DNA of 58,016 nucleotides from Bacillus sp. 03113 (GCF_006546985.1 NZ_VATK01000024.1:1-58016); one strand, 5' to 3'; shown: positions 1 to 8,941, counted from the first letter of the stretch. A program made the numbers and translations. Notes: a model not told the origin generated them from the sequence alone.

Positions 1-77
1 GAACACGGAAGTTAAGCTTTTCAGCGCCGATGGTAGTTGGGGGCTCTCCCCCTGTGAGAGTAGGACGTCGCTAGGCA
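1..77 (+). rRNA. rrf: 5S ribosomal RNA, 3' part
   Basis: The window opens inside a 5S rRNA gene. The segment holds the conserved tail of Bacillus 5S rRNA, including GAACACGGAAGTTAAGC and GTGAGAGTAGGACG. About 40 nt of the 5' end lie outside the window. It closes an upstream rRNA operon and is followed directly by a terminator. The exact 3' end is uncertain by 1-2 nt. Confidence 0.95.
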
Positions 78-80
78 TCA

Positions 81-113
81 AAAAAGAGCATCTGGATCAG
101 GTGCTCTTTTTTG
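81..113 (+). terminator. Rho-independent terminator of the upstream rRNA operon
   Basis: The arms AGAGCATCTG and CAGGTGCTCT pair (with G-U wobble) around a short GAT loop and are followed by TTTTTTG. It begins a few bases after the 5S end. Confidence 0.88.
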
Positions 114-159
114 TTATAAATCATATAAAGTAAAAAGCCCGCAAGGAGCTCACATGGTA

Positions 160-363
160 TCAATGTAAATTTTCTGAAGTGGATATTTTTTTAAGCTGCT
201 TTAAAAAATATTTATATTTTGGACTACTTGTTTCTGTATTTAAGATGTCTTTTTCACAATCAATGCAGATAAAAGTAGTAAATAAATGTATGCCTTGTAA
301 TTTCGTTTGTTCGCAGATGACACATTTTTCACCAGTCTGTTTTTTTGCTGCTAACGAACTCAA
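160..363 (-). CDS. csfB: CsfB/Gin anti-sigma factor
   Basis: This small zinc-finger protein blocks sigma-G (and in the mother cell sigma-E) activity during sporulation. It is recognised by the paired CxxC motifs (CVIC and CIDC) separated by the Gin-type segment LQGIHLFTTFI, and by its position just after an rRNA operon as in B. subtilis. I place the start at TTG (361-363), giving 67 residues. The more obvious ATG at 376-378 begins inside the GGAGGTG Shine-Dalgarno sequence (370-376) and lies at the predicted transcription start. A sigma-F promoter lies immediately upstream. The gene runs opposite to almost everything else in the window. Confidence 0.88.
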   Translation of the reverse strand: MSSLAAKKQTGEKCVICEQTKLQGIHLFTTFICIDCEKDILNTETSSPKYKYFLKQLKKISTSENLH

Positions 364-384
364 TTCTCCCACCTCCATACACGT

Positions 385-413
385 ATTCTTTCCTTAAGAG
401 GATTAATATATAC
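385..413 (-). promoter_or_regulatory. sigma-F promoter of csfB
   Basis: On the reverse strand GTATA (409-413) is separated by exactly 15 nt from GGAAAGAAT (385-393). This matches the forespore sigma-F consensus GYATA-N15-GGNNANANT at every defined base. Sigma-F control of csfB is known in B. subtilis. The predicted start of transcription is near 378. Confidence 0.75.
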
Positions 414-619
414 AATATTTAGAAAATTTATTATATTCGCGAATTTCCCTTAGTTAGATCACATGCAGGATTATTAGAGATTACATGATATTGTATGAAT
501 GAAAAGTTTCTTGTGTGTTTGTCTAAGTTAGATTTCTTACAAAAATGCTTATTTATTTGTTTCTATATTTTGAGTAAAATAATGTAGACTTCAAAATTAC
601 AATGATGAAGGTGAAATGA

Positions 620-2062
620 ATGTATCAATTCTCCACTCCATTGTTTGATCAGCTTCTGTTACATACTAAAAAAAAGCCCATTTCTTTGCATGTACCAGGT
701 CATAAAGATGGCCATTTACTTTCGATAAATTTAGATGCACGATATAAAATTTTTAAAGAATTACTAACCATTGATGCTACTGAATTAATAGGATTAGATG
801 ACTTACACTCTCCTTCAGGACCAATTTTAGAATCTGAAAGATTATTAGCGGAGGCATATGGAGCAAAGAAGAGCTATTTTTTAGTAAACGGATCAACAGT
901 TGGAAATTTAGCTATGATTCTATCCATGGTCAAAGAAAATGATGATGTTTTAGTTCAAAGAAATTGTCATAAATCGATATTAAATGGGATTTCATTAGCA
1001 AAGGGAAGACCAATTTTCTTAAGTCCTGAATATGATGAGGACTGGCTTGTTTCAAATGATGTCTCTTATGAAACTTTAAAAAAAGGGATAGAATTATATC
1101 CCAACGCAAAGACGTTAATTTTAACCTATCCTAACTATTATGGTATGACCTATGATCTTGGTAAATTAATTCGTTTGGCACATGATCACAATATTACGGT
1201 ACTAGTTGATGAAGCACATGGAGCTCATTTTATAGGTTCAAAGCATTTTCCCCAGTCAGCTATTGAATTGGGTGCAGATCTTGTTGTACAATCTGCCCAT
1301 AAAACGTTACCAGCTATGACAATGGGTGCTTATCTTCATATTAATAATCAACGAGTATCAAATGTAGAGGTTGAGTATTATCTAACTATTTTACAATCAA
1401 GCAGTCCGTCGTATCTGATTATGGCCTCGTTAGACATCGCGAGAAGCTATGTTAGTACATATTCTGAGTTGGATTTTGCGTATTTAACAGGGAAAATAAA
1501 AGAATTTAAGAAGCAGATTGAATGTATAAAAGGAATCAGAGTATTAACATACAGAAAAGGATTATGTGATCCATTAAAAATGACAATTCAGACCACTTCA
1601 GAACTAACAGGGTTTGAAATTCAAGCACGATTAGAAAAATCGGGCATTTATACAGAGCTTGCGGATCCTTATAATGTCCTATTTGTATTGCCACTATTAA
1701 AGAATAAGATGGACTATCCATTTGATAGAATTGTTAAAGCAATGAAGCAAGCATTAATAGATGTTGAAGATAAAGGGATTCAAAAGCATACTTTTGTTTA
1801 TCAACAAAAAGTAGCTGCAATAGAAGTGAATGAAACAGAAAGAAAGAAATTAAAAAAGAAATTGGTGCCTTTGGATTCAGCAATGAATCAGATTTGTGCC
1901 GATGTAGTTATTCCATATCCCCCAGGAATTCCAATATTATTTCCTGGGGAAAAAATCACTACTTTTCATATTGAATATATAAAACTACTCCTAACAAGTG
2001 GTGCTAAATTTCAAGGCACACCGTTTCTGAAAGATGGAACAATCAATGTGTATGTTACTTAG
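620..2062 (+). CDS. yaaO: PLP-dependent Orn/Lys/Arg decarboxylase family protein (YaaO)
   Basis: A fold-type I PLP enzyme of the ornithine/lysine/arginine decarboxylase family, 480 residues, the usual length for YaaO proteins. Visible motifs are HVPGH near residue 24, DEAHG around 197-201 (the PLP-binding Asp) and SAHKTLPAMTMG, with the Schiff-base lysine at about 228. The C-terminal domain carries IIPYPPGIP-like and FPGE segments typical of the family. The true substrate of YaaO proteins is not settled, so a decarboxylase role is inferred from family. SD AAGGTGA precedes the ATG. In B. subtilis xpaC and yaaN lie between csfB and this gene; here they are missing. Confidence 0.88.
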   Translation: MYQFSTPLFDQLLLHTKKKPISLHVPGHKDGHLLSINLDARYKIFKELLTIDATELIGLDDLHSPSGPILESERLLAEAYGAKKSYFLVNGSTVGNLAMILSMVKENDDVLVQRNCHKSILNGISLAKGRPIFLSPEYDEDWLVSNDVSYETLKKGIELYPNAKTLILTYPNYYGMTYDLGKLIRLAHDHNITVLVDEAHGAHFIGSKHFPQSAIELGADLVVQSAHKTLPAMTMGAYLHINNQRVSNVEVEYYLTILQSSSPSYLIMASLDIARSYVSTYSELDFAYLTGKIKEFKKQIECIKGIRVLTYRKGLCDPLKMTIQTTSELTGFEIQARLEKSGIYTELADPYNVLFVLPLLKNKMDYPFDRIVKAMKQALIDVEDKGIQKHTFVYQQKVAAIEVNETERKKLKKKLVPLDSAMNQICADVVIPYPPGIPILFPGEKITTFHIEYIKLLLTSGAKFQGTPFLKDGTINVYVT

Positions 2063-2096
2063 AAGGGTCAAGATTTAAACAGCATGGAGGTTTACG

Positions 2097-2762
2097 ATGA
2101 CAAAAGGGATATTTATTACAGCTGAAGGGCCAGAGGGCGCTGGAAAAACAACGATTATAGATTTACTTGCTCAAGATCTTCGTTCAAAAGGTTATGAAGT
2201 TTTACAAACTAGAGAGCCAGGTGGAATTGAGCTAGCTGAAAAAATCAGAGAGATTATTCTTAATCCAAATCATACTTCAATGGATGCAAGAACAGAAGCA
2301 CTTTTATACGCTGCAGCAAGAAGGCAGCATCTTGTGGAAAAGGTTCGCCCAGCATTAGAAAAAGGATTTATTATTTTATGTGATCGCTTCATTGATAGTT
2401 CACTTGCCTATCAAGGATATGCAAGAGGGCTTGGGATAGATGAAGTATATTCTATTAACCACTTTGCAATAGAAGGTACGATGCCAGATCTTACTTTATA
2501 TTTTGACATTGATCCAGAAGTAGGTTTAAAAAGAATACAGAAGCATAGCGGTAGAGAAGTGAATCGATTAGATCTTGAAAATTTATCATTTCATCAAAAG
2601 GTTAGGGAAGGCTATTATCTTTTATTGGAAAAATACCATAATCGTATTTATAAGGTGGATGCAGCACAATCAATTGAAATAGTATTACAAGAAGTATCAG
2701 CAAAGGTATACGAACGATTGAATAATAAAGAAAAGCGCAAGCGCCCTTGCTCATCGACGTAA
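2097..2762 (+). CDS. tmk: Thymidylate kinase
   Basis: Phosphorylates dTMP to dTDP in dTTP synthesis. The P-loop [10 protein letters not shown] lies at residues 9-18, the DR(Y/F) segment is [13 protein letters not shown], and the LID-side sequence is RREVNRLD-like ([10 protein letters not shown]). The product is 221 residues, about ten longer than the B. subtilis enzyme. The extra tail ([10 protein letters not shown]) is encoded by the start of an intergenic repeat beginning near 2731, and the stop codon at 2760-2762 also lies in the repeat. The native stop has therefore probably been replaced. SD is ATGGAGG. It follows yaaO by 34 nt, so the two are probably cotranscribed. Confidence 0.97.
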   Translation: MTKGIFITAEGPEGAGKTTIIDLLAQDLRSKGYEVLQTREPGGIELAEKIREIILNPNHTSMDARTEALLYAAARRQHLVEKVRPALEKGFIILCDRFIDSSLAYQGYARGLGIDEVYSINHFAIEGTMPDLTLYFDIDPEVGLKRIQKHSGREVNRLDLENLSFHQKVREGYYLLLEKYHNRIYKVDAAQSIEIVLQEVSAKVYERLNNKEKRKRPCSST

Positions 2763-2965
2763 AGTGCTGGACTGAATCGAGTGAGATAAAGGAAACACGA
2801 AGAGCGCAAGCGTCGATGTTGACTTATCGTAGACGAGGTGAGGGAAGCACTTCTAGTCGATAGGGTGCTGGCCGATTAAGTACGCCACTTCCTGTTGCAA
2901 CATCGGCACTAGTACGTCCTGTACGTCGGAGCTAGACATCATCAGTCGAACTTCAGAAACTTATA
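2731..2965 (+). repeat. Composite hairpin repeat, copy A
   Basis: A nearly full copy of the dispersed repeat. It starts with AAAAGCGCAAGCGCC, has a central module from TCATCGACG to AGTCGATAGGG, continues through GGCCGATTAAGTACGCCAC, and ends ACTAGTACGTCCTGTACGTC then GGAGCTAGACA. GCCGAT and ATCGGC can pair around the second module. Its first 32 bases overlap the 3' end of tmk. Related copies are at about 15811, 23692, 35318, 36179, 39318, 39658 and 57618. Confidence 0.85.
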
Positions 2966-3092
2966 AATTCTAATTGTAAAATAAAAAAATGCCATAAAAG
3001 ACAAGCTATAGGGCATATTCTTTTAAAAAGAAAAAACATATTTAGTTTAGATTATATGGTACCATAAGTGGAATTCACGATTTTCACACTAG

Positions 3093-3163
3093 TGCAAAAA
3101 AGCGCTTTTAGGAGGCAAAGGAACATTTTTCTTCAGGGCTGATCAAGGCGTTTCCGCATTTCT
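3093..3163 (-). repeat. Composite repeat, fragment B
   Basis: Half of a second central module of the repeat family. It contains AAAAAAGCGCTTTT, GGAACATTTTTCTTCAGGGC and the shared end TGATCAAGGCG. The same segment is in the copy at 36385-36499. It lies between tmk and the darA promoter. Confidence 0.7.
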
Positions 3164-3209
3164 TATATCCTCTTTTGCTAATATTAGGAATGTCTGAATT
3201 GAAAATAAT

Positions 3210-3218
3210 TGTTATAAT
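3210..3218 (+). promoter_or_regulatory. Extended -10 promoter for darA
   Basis: TGTTATAAT is a consensus extended -10 element 42 nt before the darA start. No good -35 hexamer is seen at the right distance, which is tolerated with an extended -10. It would drive darA and the genes after it, now separated from tmk by about 500 nt of repeats. Confidence 0.45.
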
Positions 3219-3256
3219 ATAAATAAGTTTACACGGAGTATTGTAAAGGGGGATAA

Positions 3257-3589
<333 letters not shown>

Positions 3590-3618
3590 TATTATTAAAG
3601 GTAGACGGGGGAAATGTC

Positions 3619-4059
3619 ATGAAGATAAATCAAGAACTCCGTTTGAATAGGAACAAAGTGATACATGATTCAAAAAACGTGGTACACGATAGGCTGAAAT
3701 TTCAGGAATTAGTTCAAAAGCAAGACCAAAAGCTTCAAATGACACAGCTTCAGCAGCTGCTTAACGCCATAGATGATGCAGGTGAACGACTGAGTCGCTC
3801 ACGTACTTTTAAGGACTTATCAAAATATAAAACGTTAGTTCAGAGATTTATAAAAGAAACCGTTGATTTTGGAATGAATCTAAAGCAATCTAATAGCTGG
3901 AACCAGCTAGGTCAAGGAAGAACCTTGAAAATGGTAGAAACTATTGATCAGAAGCTTATTGAGTTAACGGAAGAAATCATCAATAAAGAAAAAAAATCTT
4001 TGAATTTACTTGAACAAGTGGGAGAAATAAAAGGTCTATTAGTTAATTTATATACGTAA
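3619..4059 (+). CDS. yaaR: YaaR family protein (DUF327)
   Basis: A 146-residue, largely helical protein of the YaaR/DUF327 family with no established function. It is rich in Lys, Gln and Glu with no membrane segment or catalytic motif. The conserved core is FKDLSKYKTLVQRFIKETV. It lies 29 nt after darA and a few nt before holB, as in other Bacilli. Assignment rests on sequence similarity and position. Confidence 0.85.
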   Translation: MKINQELRLNRNKVIHDSKNVVHDRLKFQELVQKQDQKLQMTQLQQLLNAIDDAGERLSRSRTFKDLSKYKTLVQRFIKETVDFGMNLKQSNSWNQLGQGRTLKMVETIDQKLIELTEEIINKEKKSLNLLEQVGEIKGLLVNLYT

Positions 4060-4063
4060 GTGA

Positions 4064-5080
4064 GTGAAGGCAATGACAGGAACATGGGAACAAATTGAGA
4101 TTCAACAACCACTTGTGATAAAGATGCTTAAAAATAGTTTGATAAAAAATCGTCTCGCCCACGCCTATATATTTGAAGGTATGCGAGGAACGGGAAAAAT
4201 GGATGCTGGTTTGATCTTGGCTAAAAGTGTATTTTGTGAGACTCTACTGAACGGGTATATGCCTTGTGAGGAGTGTACGAATTGTAAAAGAATTCAAAAT
4301 GGAAATCATCCGGATGTTCATATAGTAGAACCAGATGGACTTTCTATTAAAAAGAATCAGATTCAAGCATTACAGGAAGAGTTTTCAAAAAAAGCAGTTG
4401 AATCTAAAAAGAAGATTTATATGATCCATCATGCTGACCGAATGACCGTAAATGCTGCAAATAGTTTGTTGAAATTTCTTGAGGAGCCTGAATCTCAATC
4501 GATTGCCATATTAATTACAGAGCAAATACAGCAAATATTACCAACTATTCTTTCGCGATGTCAAACGATCCCTTTTAGACCGTTACCTCCTTCAAACATG
4601 ATCGAGCAGTTGATTTCTCTCGGGATTACGCCTAATCAAGCACCATTATTAGCTAGTTTAACCAATAATATAAATGAAGCGATTGAGTTAAGCCAAAATG
4701 ATTGGTTTGTACAAGCACAAAAAATAGTGGTAAAATTATATGAAGTGTTAAAAAAAAATTCTCTTGAATCATTGGTAGCGCTTCAAGAAGAATGGTTTTT
4801 ACACTTTAAAGAAAAGGCCCAAATAGATCGTGGTTTAGATTTAATACTTCTAATTTTTAGGGATTTATTATATATACAGCTTGGCAAAGAGAATGAAGTT
4901 GTTTATCTAAATGAAAAAAATCGTTTAGAGCAATATGCGTTGCAAACAACTGGAACGCGTCTTACCGAACAAATGACGGCGATTTTCGAGGCAAAACGAA
5001 AGCTGCAAGGAAATATGAACCCACAGCTGTTAATGGAACAGCTGGTGTTGAATTTGCAGGAGGGATCTTCATTTGTATGA
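4064..5080 (+). CDS. holB: DNA polymerase III delta' subunit
   Basis: Clamp-loader subunit that helps place the beta clamp on DNA. The N-terminal AAA+ fold has a P-loop-like EGMRGTGKMDAG (degenerate, as in other delta' subunits), a zinc module with CEECTNCKR, the conserved GNHPDVHIVEPDGLSIKKNQ and an SRC sensor in ILSRCQTIPF. The product is 338 residues from GTG 4064. ATG 4073 (335 residues) is an alternative start; neither has a strong SD. The 3' end overlaps ricT by 8 nt. Confidence 0.94.
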   Translation: MKAMTGTWEQIEIQQPLVIKMLKNSLIKNRLAHAYIFEGMRGTGKMDAGLILAKSVFCETLLNGYMPCEECTNCKRIQNGNHPDVHIVEPDGLSIKKNQIQALQEEFSKKAVESKKKIYMIHHADRMTVNAANSLLKFLEEPESQSIAILITEQIQQILPTILSRCQTIPFRPLPPSNMIEQLISLGITPNQAPLLASLTNNINEAIELSQNDWFVQAQKIVVKLYEVLKKNSLESLVALQEEWFLHFKEKAQIDRGLDLILLIFRDLLYIQLGKENEVVYLNEKNRLEQYALQTTGTRLTEQMTAIFEAKRKLQGNMNPQLLMEQLVLNLQEGSSFV

Positions 5081-5900
5081 TGTAGTAGGAATACGATTTA
5101 AAAAAGCTGGCAAAATATATTACTTTGACCCCAGTGATCTCTCTATTGAAAAGGATGACTTTGTGATAGTTGAAACAGTTCGCGGCATAGAATACGGAAA
5201 AGCAGTTATTGGCCCGAAAAAAGTTGATGAACACGATGTCGTTCTACCTTTGAAAAAAGTTCTTAGAATTGCTGATCAGAAGGATCAAATGATTGTTGAT
5301 GAAAATAAAATGGCTGCAAAAGAAGCATATGATGTTTGTAGTGAAAAAATAGCCATTCATCGATTAGATATGAAGCTAGTAGATGTAGAATACACCTACG
5401 ATCGGAATAAAGTTATTTTTTATTTTACTTCTGATGGAAGAGTAGATTTTCGTGAATTAGTAAAAGATTTAGCAGCGATCTTTCGTACGAGAATCGAATT
5501 ACGCCAAATTGGTGTTCGGGATGAAGCAAAAATGCTAGGCGGGATTGGACCTTGTGGGCGAATGCTTTGCTGTTCTACGTTTTTAGGTGATTTTGAGCCT
5601 GTATCGATCAAAATGGCAAAAGATCAAAATCTTTCATTAAATCCAACTAAAATCTCGGGATTATGTGGGCGACTCATGTGTTGTTTAAAATATGAAAATG
5701 ATATTTATGAGACAGCGAAAGAACAGCTTCCTGACTTAGGAGAGAGAATCACAACACCTCAAGGCGTAGGGAAAGTAGTTGGATTAAATATTTTAGAGCG
5801 AGTACTACAAGTTGAATTAGCCGATCATGATCGTGTACTCGAGTATACGTTAGAAGAAATATTAAAAGAAGGTGCTGTTTCGGTACAATCCACAGATTAA
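5073..5900 (+). CDS. ricT: RicT (YaaT), RicAFT complex subunit
   Basis: A PSP1-domain protein that with RicA and RicF promotes Rny-dependent mRNA maturation and stimulates the phosphorelay to Spo0A. The 275-residue protein contains the near-invariant stretch GGIGPCGRMLCCSTFLGDF and LCGRLMCCLKYE, whose cysteines bind Fe-S clusters with its partners. The start is TTG at 5073, 9 nt after GGAGG; no in-frame ATG fits. It overlaps holB by 8 nt, which suggests coupled translation. Confidence 0.95.
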   Translation: MYDVVGIRFKKAGKIYYFDPSDLSIEKDDFVIVETVRGIEYGKAVIGPKKVDEHDVVLPLKKVLRIADQKDQMIVDENKMAAKEAYDVCSEKIAIHRLDMKLVDVEYTYDRNKVIFYFTSDGRVDFRELVKDLAAIFRTRIELRQIGVRDEAKMLGGIGPCGRMLCCSTFLGDFEPVSIKMAKDQNLSLNPTKISGLCGRLMCCLKYENDIYETAKEQLPDLGERITTPQGVGKVVGLNILERVLQVELADHDRVLEYTLEEILKEGAVSVQSTD

Positions 5901-5912
5901 TGAGGTGGAAGC

Positions 5913-6284
5913 GTGGATAAAAAAGAGATTTTTGACTCAGTGATTAATTTAGAAACTCAAATTGGGCATTTATATAAACAGCTTGGTGAGTTAAAGCAGC
6001 ATGTAGGCGAAATTCTTGAAGAGAATAATTCTTTGAAAATAGAAAATGATCATTTAAGACGACGTCTTGAAAAATCAACTTCTAAGCTAGGATTAAAAGA
6101 TAAAGATCAAAAAAAACAAAATCAACCTGTTTCAAATGAGGATAAATTAATCGATATTGGTGAAGGATATGATAATTTAGCTCGCCTTTATCATGAAGGT
6201 TTTCACATTTGTAATCTTCACTTTGGAAGTCCTCGAAAAGAAGGAGATTGTTTGTTTTGTCTGTCCTTTTTAAATAAGAAGTAA
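5913..6284 (+). CDS. yabA: Replication initiation control protein YabA
   Basis: Binds DnaA and DnaN and limits re-initiation at the origin. Residues 1-60 form a leucine-zipper coiled coil ([20 protein letters not shown] onward). The C-terminal domain has the zinc-ligand pattern H-x-C…C-x2-C (FHICNLHFG and GDCLFC). The product is 123 residues, close to the family length. It starts at GTG after GAGGTGG. It ends the darA-yabA cluster. Confidence 0.95.
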   Translation: MDKKEIFDSVINLETQIGHLYKQLGELKQHVGEILEENNSLKIENDHLRRRLEKSTSKLGLKDKDQKKQNQPVSNEDKLIDIGEGYDNLARLYHEGFHICNLHFGSPRKEGDCLFCLSFLNKK

Positions 6285-6287
6285 GTG

Positions 6288-6415
6288 TTTAAGGGTGTCC
6301 TAAAACAAAATGCGAGGCTCCTCTACAGATATATAGTTTCTCATAACAGAGTTTATGATTATACTTGCTATCTTAGAGGAAAGCTGTGTATTTTGAGGGG
6401 CACCTTTTATTATGA
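6288..6415 (+). terminator. Long imperfect hairpin, possible terminator after yabA
   Basis: AAGGGTGTCCTAAAACAAAATG near the start can pair imperfectly with TATTTTGAGGGGCACCTTTT at the end. An inner CTCCTCTA can pair with TAGAGGA. The ends look like the AGAGTGTC-type terminator found after ksgA, but here about 75 nt are inserted in the loop. The 63-codon reading frame across it has no SD or family resemblance and is not called as a gene. Confidence 0.4.
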
Positions 6416-6520
6416 ACAATATAAAGTCACATCTTCTCTTTTTATTAAGAAGCTAATCAAGGAGTTTGAGCAGTAAATTATTCGACATTTTTACTTAAAG
6501 AAGCGATGGAGGATTTACAG

Positions 6521-7264
6521 ATGGTTCGATTAATTGGAGATGAACGGCTAGATTATTTACTTGCAGAAAAATTAAGGATCATACAAAGTCCTTCTGTTTT
6601 TTCATTTTCCCTTGATGCGGTATTATTATCACGTTTTGTCTATGTTCCCATTCAAAAAGGAACCATTATAGACCTATGCAGCGGGAATGGAGTCGTCCCT
6701 TTATTCTTAAGTGCTCGGACAAAGGGTTTCATAATGGGAGTTGAAATTCAAGAACGCCTTTATGATATGGCTGTTCGTAGCATAAAATATAATGGTTTAG
6801 AAGACCGTTTACATATGATTCATGCTGATTTAAAAGGGATCGCAAACCAAATAGGTTATGGGAAGTTTGATGTTGTCACTTGTAATCCTCCATATTTTCA
6901 AACTCCAGCTTCAGATCAGTTGAATCAAAATGAACATTTGACTTATGCACGTCATGAAATATTATGTACGTTAGAGGATGCGATCAAGGCTTCAAGTCAG
7001 CTTGTTAAACAAGGAGGAAAGGTTGCTTTTGTGCATCGTCCTGGTAGGATGCTTGATATCATTATGTTAATGAGGAAATATCGTTTGGAACCGAAAAGGA
7101 TTCAATTGGTTTATCCGAATAAGGGAAAAGAATCAAATATACTTTTAGTAGAGGCAATTAAGGATGGAAATCCAGATTTAAGAATTCTGCCTCCTCTTTT
7201 CATTTATAATGAGCATAATGAGTATACGTCAGAAATAAGAGAGATGTTATATGGAGAATCATAA
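6521..7264 (+). CDS. yabB: TrmN6-like tRNA (adenine37-N6) methyltransferase (YabB)
   Basis: A class I SAM-dependent methyltransferase. The SAM motif is [15 protein letters not shown], and the catalytic motif NPPYF marks N6-adenine transfer to nucleic acid. The assignment to tRNA A37 is by similarity to TrmN6/YfiC proteins. I chose ATG 6521, which sits 7 nt after GGAGGA; the in-frame ATG at 6506 overlaps that SD. The product is 247 residues. The stop overlaps yazA. Confidence 0.9.
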   Translation: MVRLIGDERLDYLLAEKLRIIQSPSVFSFSLDAVLLSRFVYVPIQKGTIIDLCSGNGVVPLFLSARTKGFIMGVEIQERLYDMAVRSIKYNGLEDRLHMIHADLKGIANQIGYGKFDVVTCNPPYFQTPASDQLNQNEHLTYARHEILCTLEDAIKASSQLVKQGGKVAFVHRPGRMLDIIMLMRKYRLEPKRIQLVYPNKGKESNILLVEAIKDGNPDLRILPPLFIYNEHNEYTSEIREMLYGES

Positions 7265-7544
7265 TAAACATATTTTTTATGTCTTATTATGCAATGATGG
7301 AAGTTTGTATGCTGGGTATACGAACAATTTACCTAATCGAATAAAGCGGCATAATGAAGGAAAAGGAGCTAAATATACAAGAGGAAGAGGACCTGTAGAA
7401 GTAATCTATACAAAGAGCTTTGCCCAAAAAAGTGATGCTTTGAAGGCTGAATATCAGTTTAAACAATGGTCTAGGAAAAAGAAAGAAGAGTATTTAGTAA
7501 AGGAATCAGGTGGTTACTATGTGGCAACAAAAAAGCTTCGCTGA
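7251..7544 (+). CDS. yazA: GIY-YIG domain protein (YazA/UPF0213)
   Basis: A 97-residue single-domain GIY-YIG nuclease-like protein of the UPF0213 family. The motif appears as [16 protein letters not shown] followed by an Arg in [16 protein letters not shown] and a family Glu further on. Single-domain members are of uncertain function. It overlaps yabB by 14 nt and rsmI by 26 nt, so the three genes are translationally linked. Confidence 0.88.
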   Translation: MENHNKHIFYVLLCNDGSLYAGYTNNLPNRIKRHNEGKGAKYTRGRGPVEVIYTKSFAQKSDALKAEYQFKQWSRKKKEEYLVKESGGYYVATKKLR

Positions 7545-8400
7545 TGAAGAAAAGAAAGGTATCTTATACCTTGTTCCAACTCCCATAGGAAATTTAGAAG
7601 ATATGAGCTATAGGGCGATAAGAATCCTAAGAGAAAGTGACTTTATCGCTGCAGAGGATACTCGTAATACAAAAAAGCTATGTCATTATTTTGAAATAGA
7701 AACCCCCATGATAAGTTATCATGAGCACAATAAAGAGACGAGTGGAGAGAAAATGATCCAAAAATTAAAAAATGGATCAAAAATTGCTCTCGTGAGTGAT
7801 GCAGGAATGCCAACGATTTCAGATCCTGGTGTAGAGCTTGTAGCAAAAGCCATAGAAGAGCAATTAGCGGTTGTTCCATTACCTGGGGCAAATGCGGCTC
7901 TCACAGCATTGATTGCTTCTGGTATACAAACGCATCCATTTTATTTTTATGGATTTTTAAGCAGACAGAAAAAAGAAAAAAGAAAAGAATTAGAGGAATT
8001 AAAGAAAATATCTGCAACGATCATATTATATGAAGCACCGCATCGTTTAAAAGAAACATTGCTTTTGATTGAAGAATCATTTGGAAATCGTAAAATCGCT
8101 ATTTGTCGAGAATTGACTAAAAAGTATGAGGAATTTATTAGAGGTACGGTCTCAGAGGTTCGCGAGTGGGCTAATCGTGAAGAAGTAAGAGGGGAATTTT
8201 GTTTAATCATTGAGGAGAGTTTGAATGAAAATGAAGACTCTCAAGTTATTTCGTGGTGGGAGCAGCTAAGTATAAGTGAACATGTCGATCATTATGTAAA
8301 GATAAAAGAAATGGCAGTTAAAGAAGCAATAAAGAAAACGGCAATGGACCGAGACATGAGTAAAAGAGACGTTTATCATGCCTATCATATTGAAGAATAG
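7519..8400 (+). CDS. rsmI: 16S rRNA 2'-O-ribose C1402 methyltransferase
   Basis: Methylates the ribose of C1402 in 16S rRNA using a tetrapyrrole-methylase fold. Signature segments are LYLVPTPIGNLEDM near the N-terminus, AAEDTRNT, ALVSDAGMPTISDPG and VPLPGANAALTALIASG. I use ATG 7519 (293 residues), preceded by AGGTGG; an in-frame GTG at 7510 is possible. The start WQQKSF aligns with related proteins. Confidence 0.95.
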   Translation: MWQQKSFADEEKKGILYLVPTPIGNLEDMSYRAIRILRESDFIAAEDTRNTKKLCHYFEIETPMISYHEHNKETSGEKMIQKLKNGSKIALVSDAGMPTISDPGVELVAKAIEEQLAVVPLPGANAALTALIASGIQTHPFYFYGFLSRQKKEKRKELEELKKISATIILYEAPHRLKETLLLIEESFGNRKIAICRELTKKYEEFIRGTVSEVREWANREEVRGEFCLIIEESLNENEDSQVISWWEQLSISEHVDHYVKIKEMAVKEAIKKTAMDRDMSKRDVYHAYHIEE

Positions 8401-8427
8401 GATTAAAAAGATAGATTTTCAAAAAGA

Positions 8428-8460
8428 CAAAGCCCTTCACTCTTGGAGGGCTTTGTTTTT
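8428..8460 (+). terminator. Bidirectional terminator between rsmI and abrB
   Basis: ACAAAGCCCT and AGGGCTTTGT form a perfect 10-bp stem followed by TTTTTT. The A-rich run on the other side would also let it end reverse-strand transcription from abrB. Confidence 0.9.
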
Positions 8461-8538
8461 TATAACTATAAGTTTTGAAAGTAGACGCTTGTCTAGTTTT
8501 AGGTCTAATCAAGACGCTTCCACTTTTTTTAAAATTTC

Positions 8539-8823
8539 TTATTTAGAAACCTCGAAGGAATCTTTGATTTCTTTTAATAGGATTTCTGCACCTTCACGGC
8601 TTAAAATTAATTTTCCGCCTGCTAAAGTAAGGTTGTCATCAGAAACCTCACCTGTTACTTGGCAAGTCATATTTGGTTTGTATTTCTTTAAAATGATGCG
8701 CTCATCATCCACATAAATTTCAAGAGCATCCTTTTCAGCAATTCCTAATGTACGTCTTAATTCGATTGGAATTACGACACGACCTAACTCATCAACTTTA
8801 CGAACAATACCAGTAGATTTCAT
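8539..8823 (-). CDS. abrB: Transition-state regulator AbrB
   Basis: Global repressor of post-exponential genes. The N-terminal swapped-hairpin DNA-binding domain MKSTGIVRKVDELGRVVIPI is essentially identical to the B. subtilis protein; the C-terminal multimerisation domain diverges over the last 15 residues. The start at 8823 has GGAG 8 nt upstream, so the six codons before it are not used. The product is 94 residues. Upstream are a strong promoter and a Spo0A box, matching repression by Spo0A~P. SpoVT (29865) is a paralogue in the same window. Confidence 0.97.
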   Translation of the reverse strand: MKSTGIVRKVDELGRVVIPIELRRTLGIAEKDALEIYVDDERIILKKYKPNMTCQVTGEVSDDNLTLAGGKLILSREGAEILLKEIKDSFEVSK

Positions 8824-8881
8824 TTGTATATCTCCTCTCAATCTCCATTTATTTATTTTTTATCTATCTATTTCTCTATAT

Positions 8882-8936
8882 TTCGACAAATTTCTTTGTT
8901 CTTATTAATAATACCAGCCATTCCCATAAACGTCAA
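8882..8936 (-). promoter_or_regulatory. abrB promoter with Spo0A box
   Basis: On the reverse strand TTGACG (8931-8936), 17 nt, TATTAT (8908-8913) forms a near-consensus sigma-A promoter. A perfect 0A box TGTCGAA (complement of 8882-8888) sits at roughly +12 to +18, where Spo0A~P binds to repress abrB in B. subtilis. A further TGTCGAA is at 9065-9071, upstream of the promoter. Confidence 0.82.
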
Positions 8937-8941
8937 TTATT

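Noticed and set aside
6285-6476. 63-codon frame between yabA and yabB
   Set aside because: No SD, no family resemblance, and it runs through a hairpin-forming region; starts at the base after the yabA stop.
8378-8716. Forward-strand 112-codon frame over abrB
   Set aside because: It is the antisense of the highly conserved abrB gene and begins inside the rsmI end.
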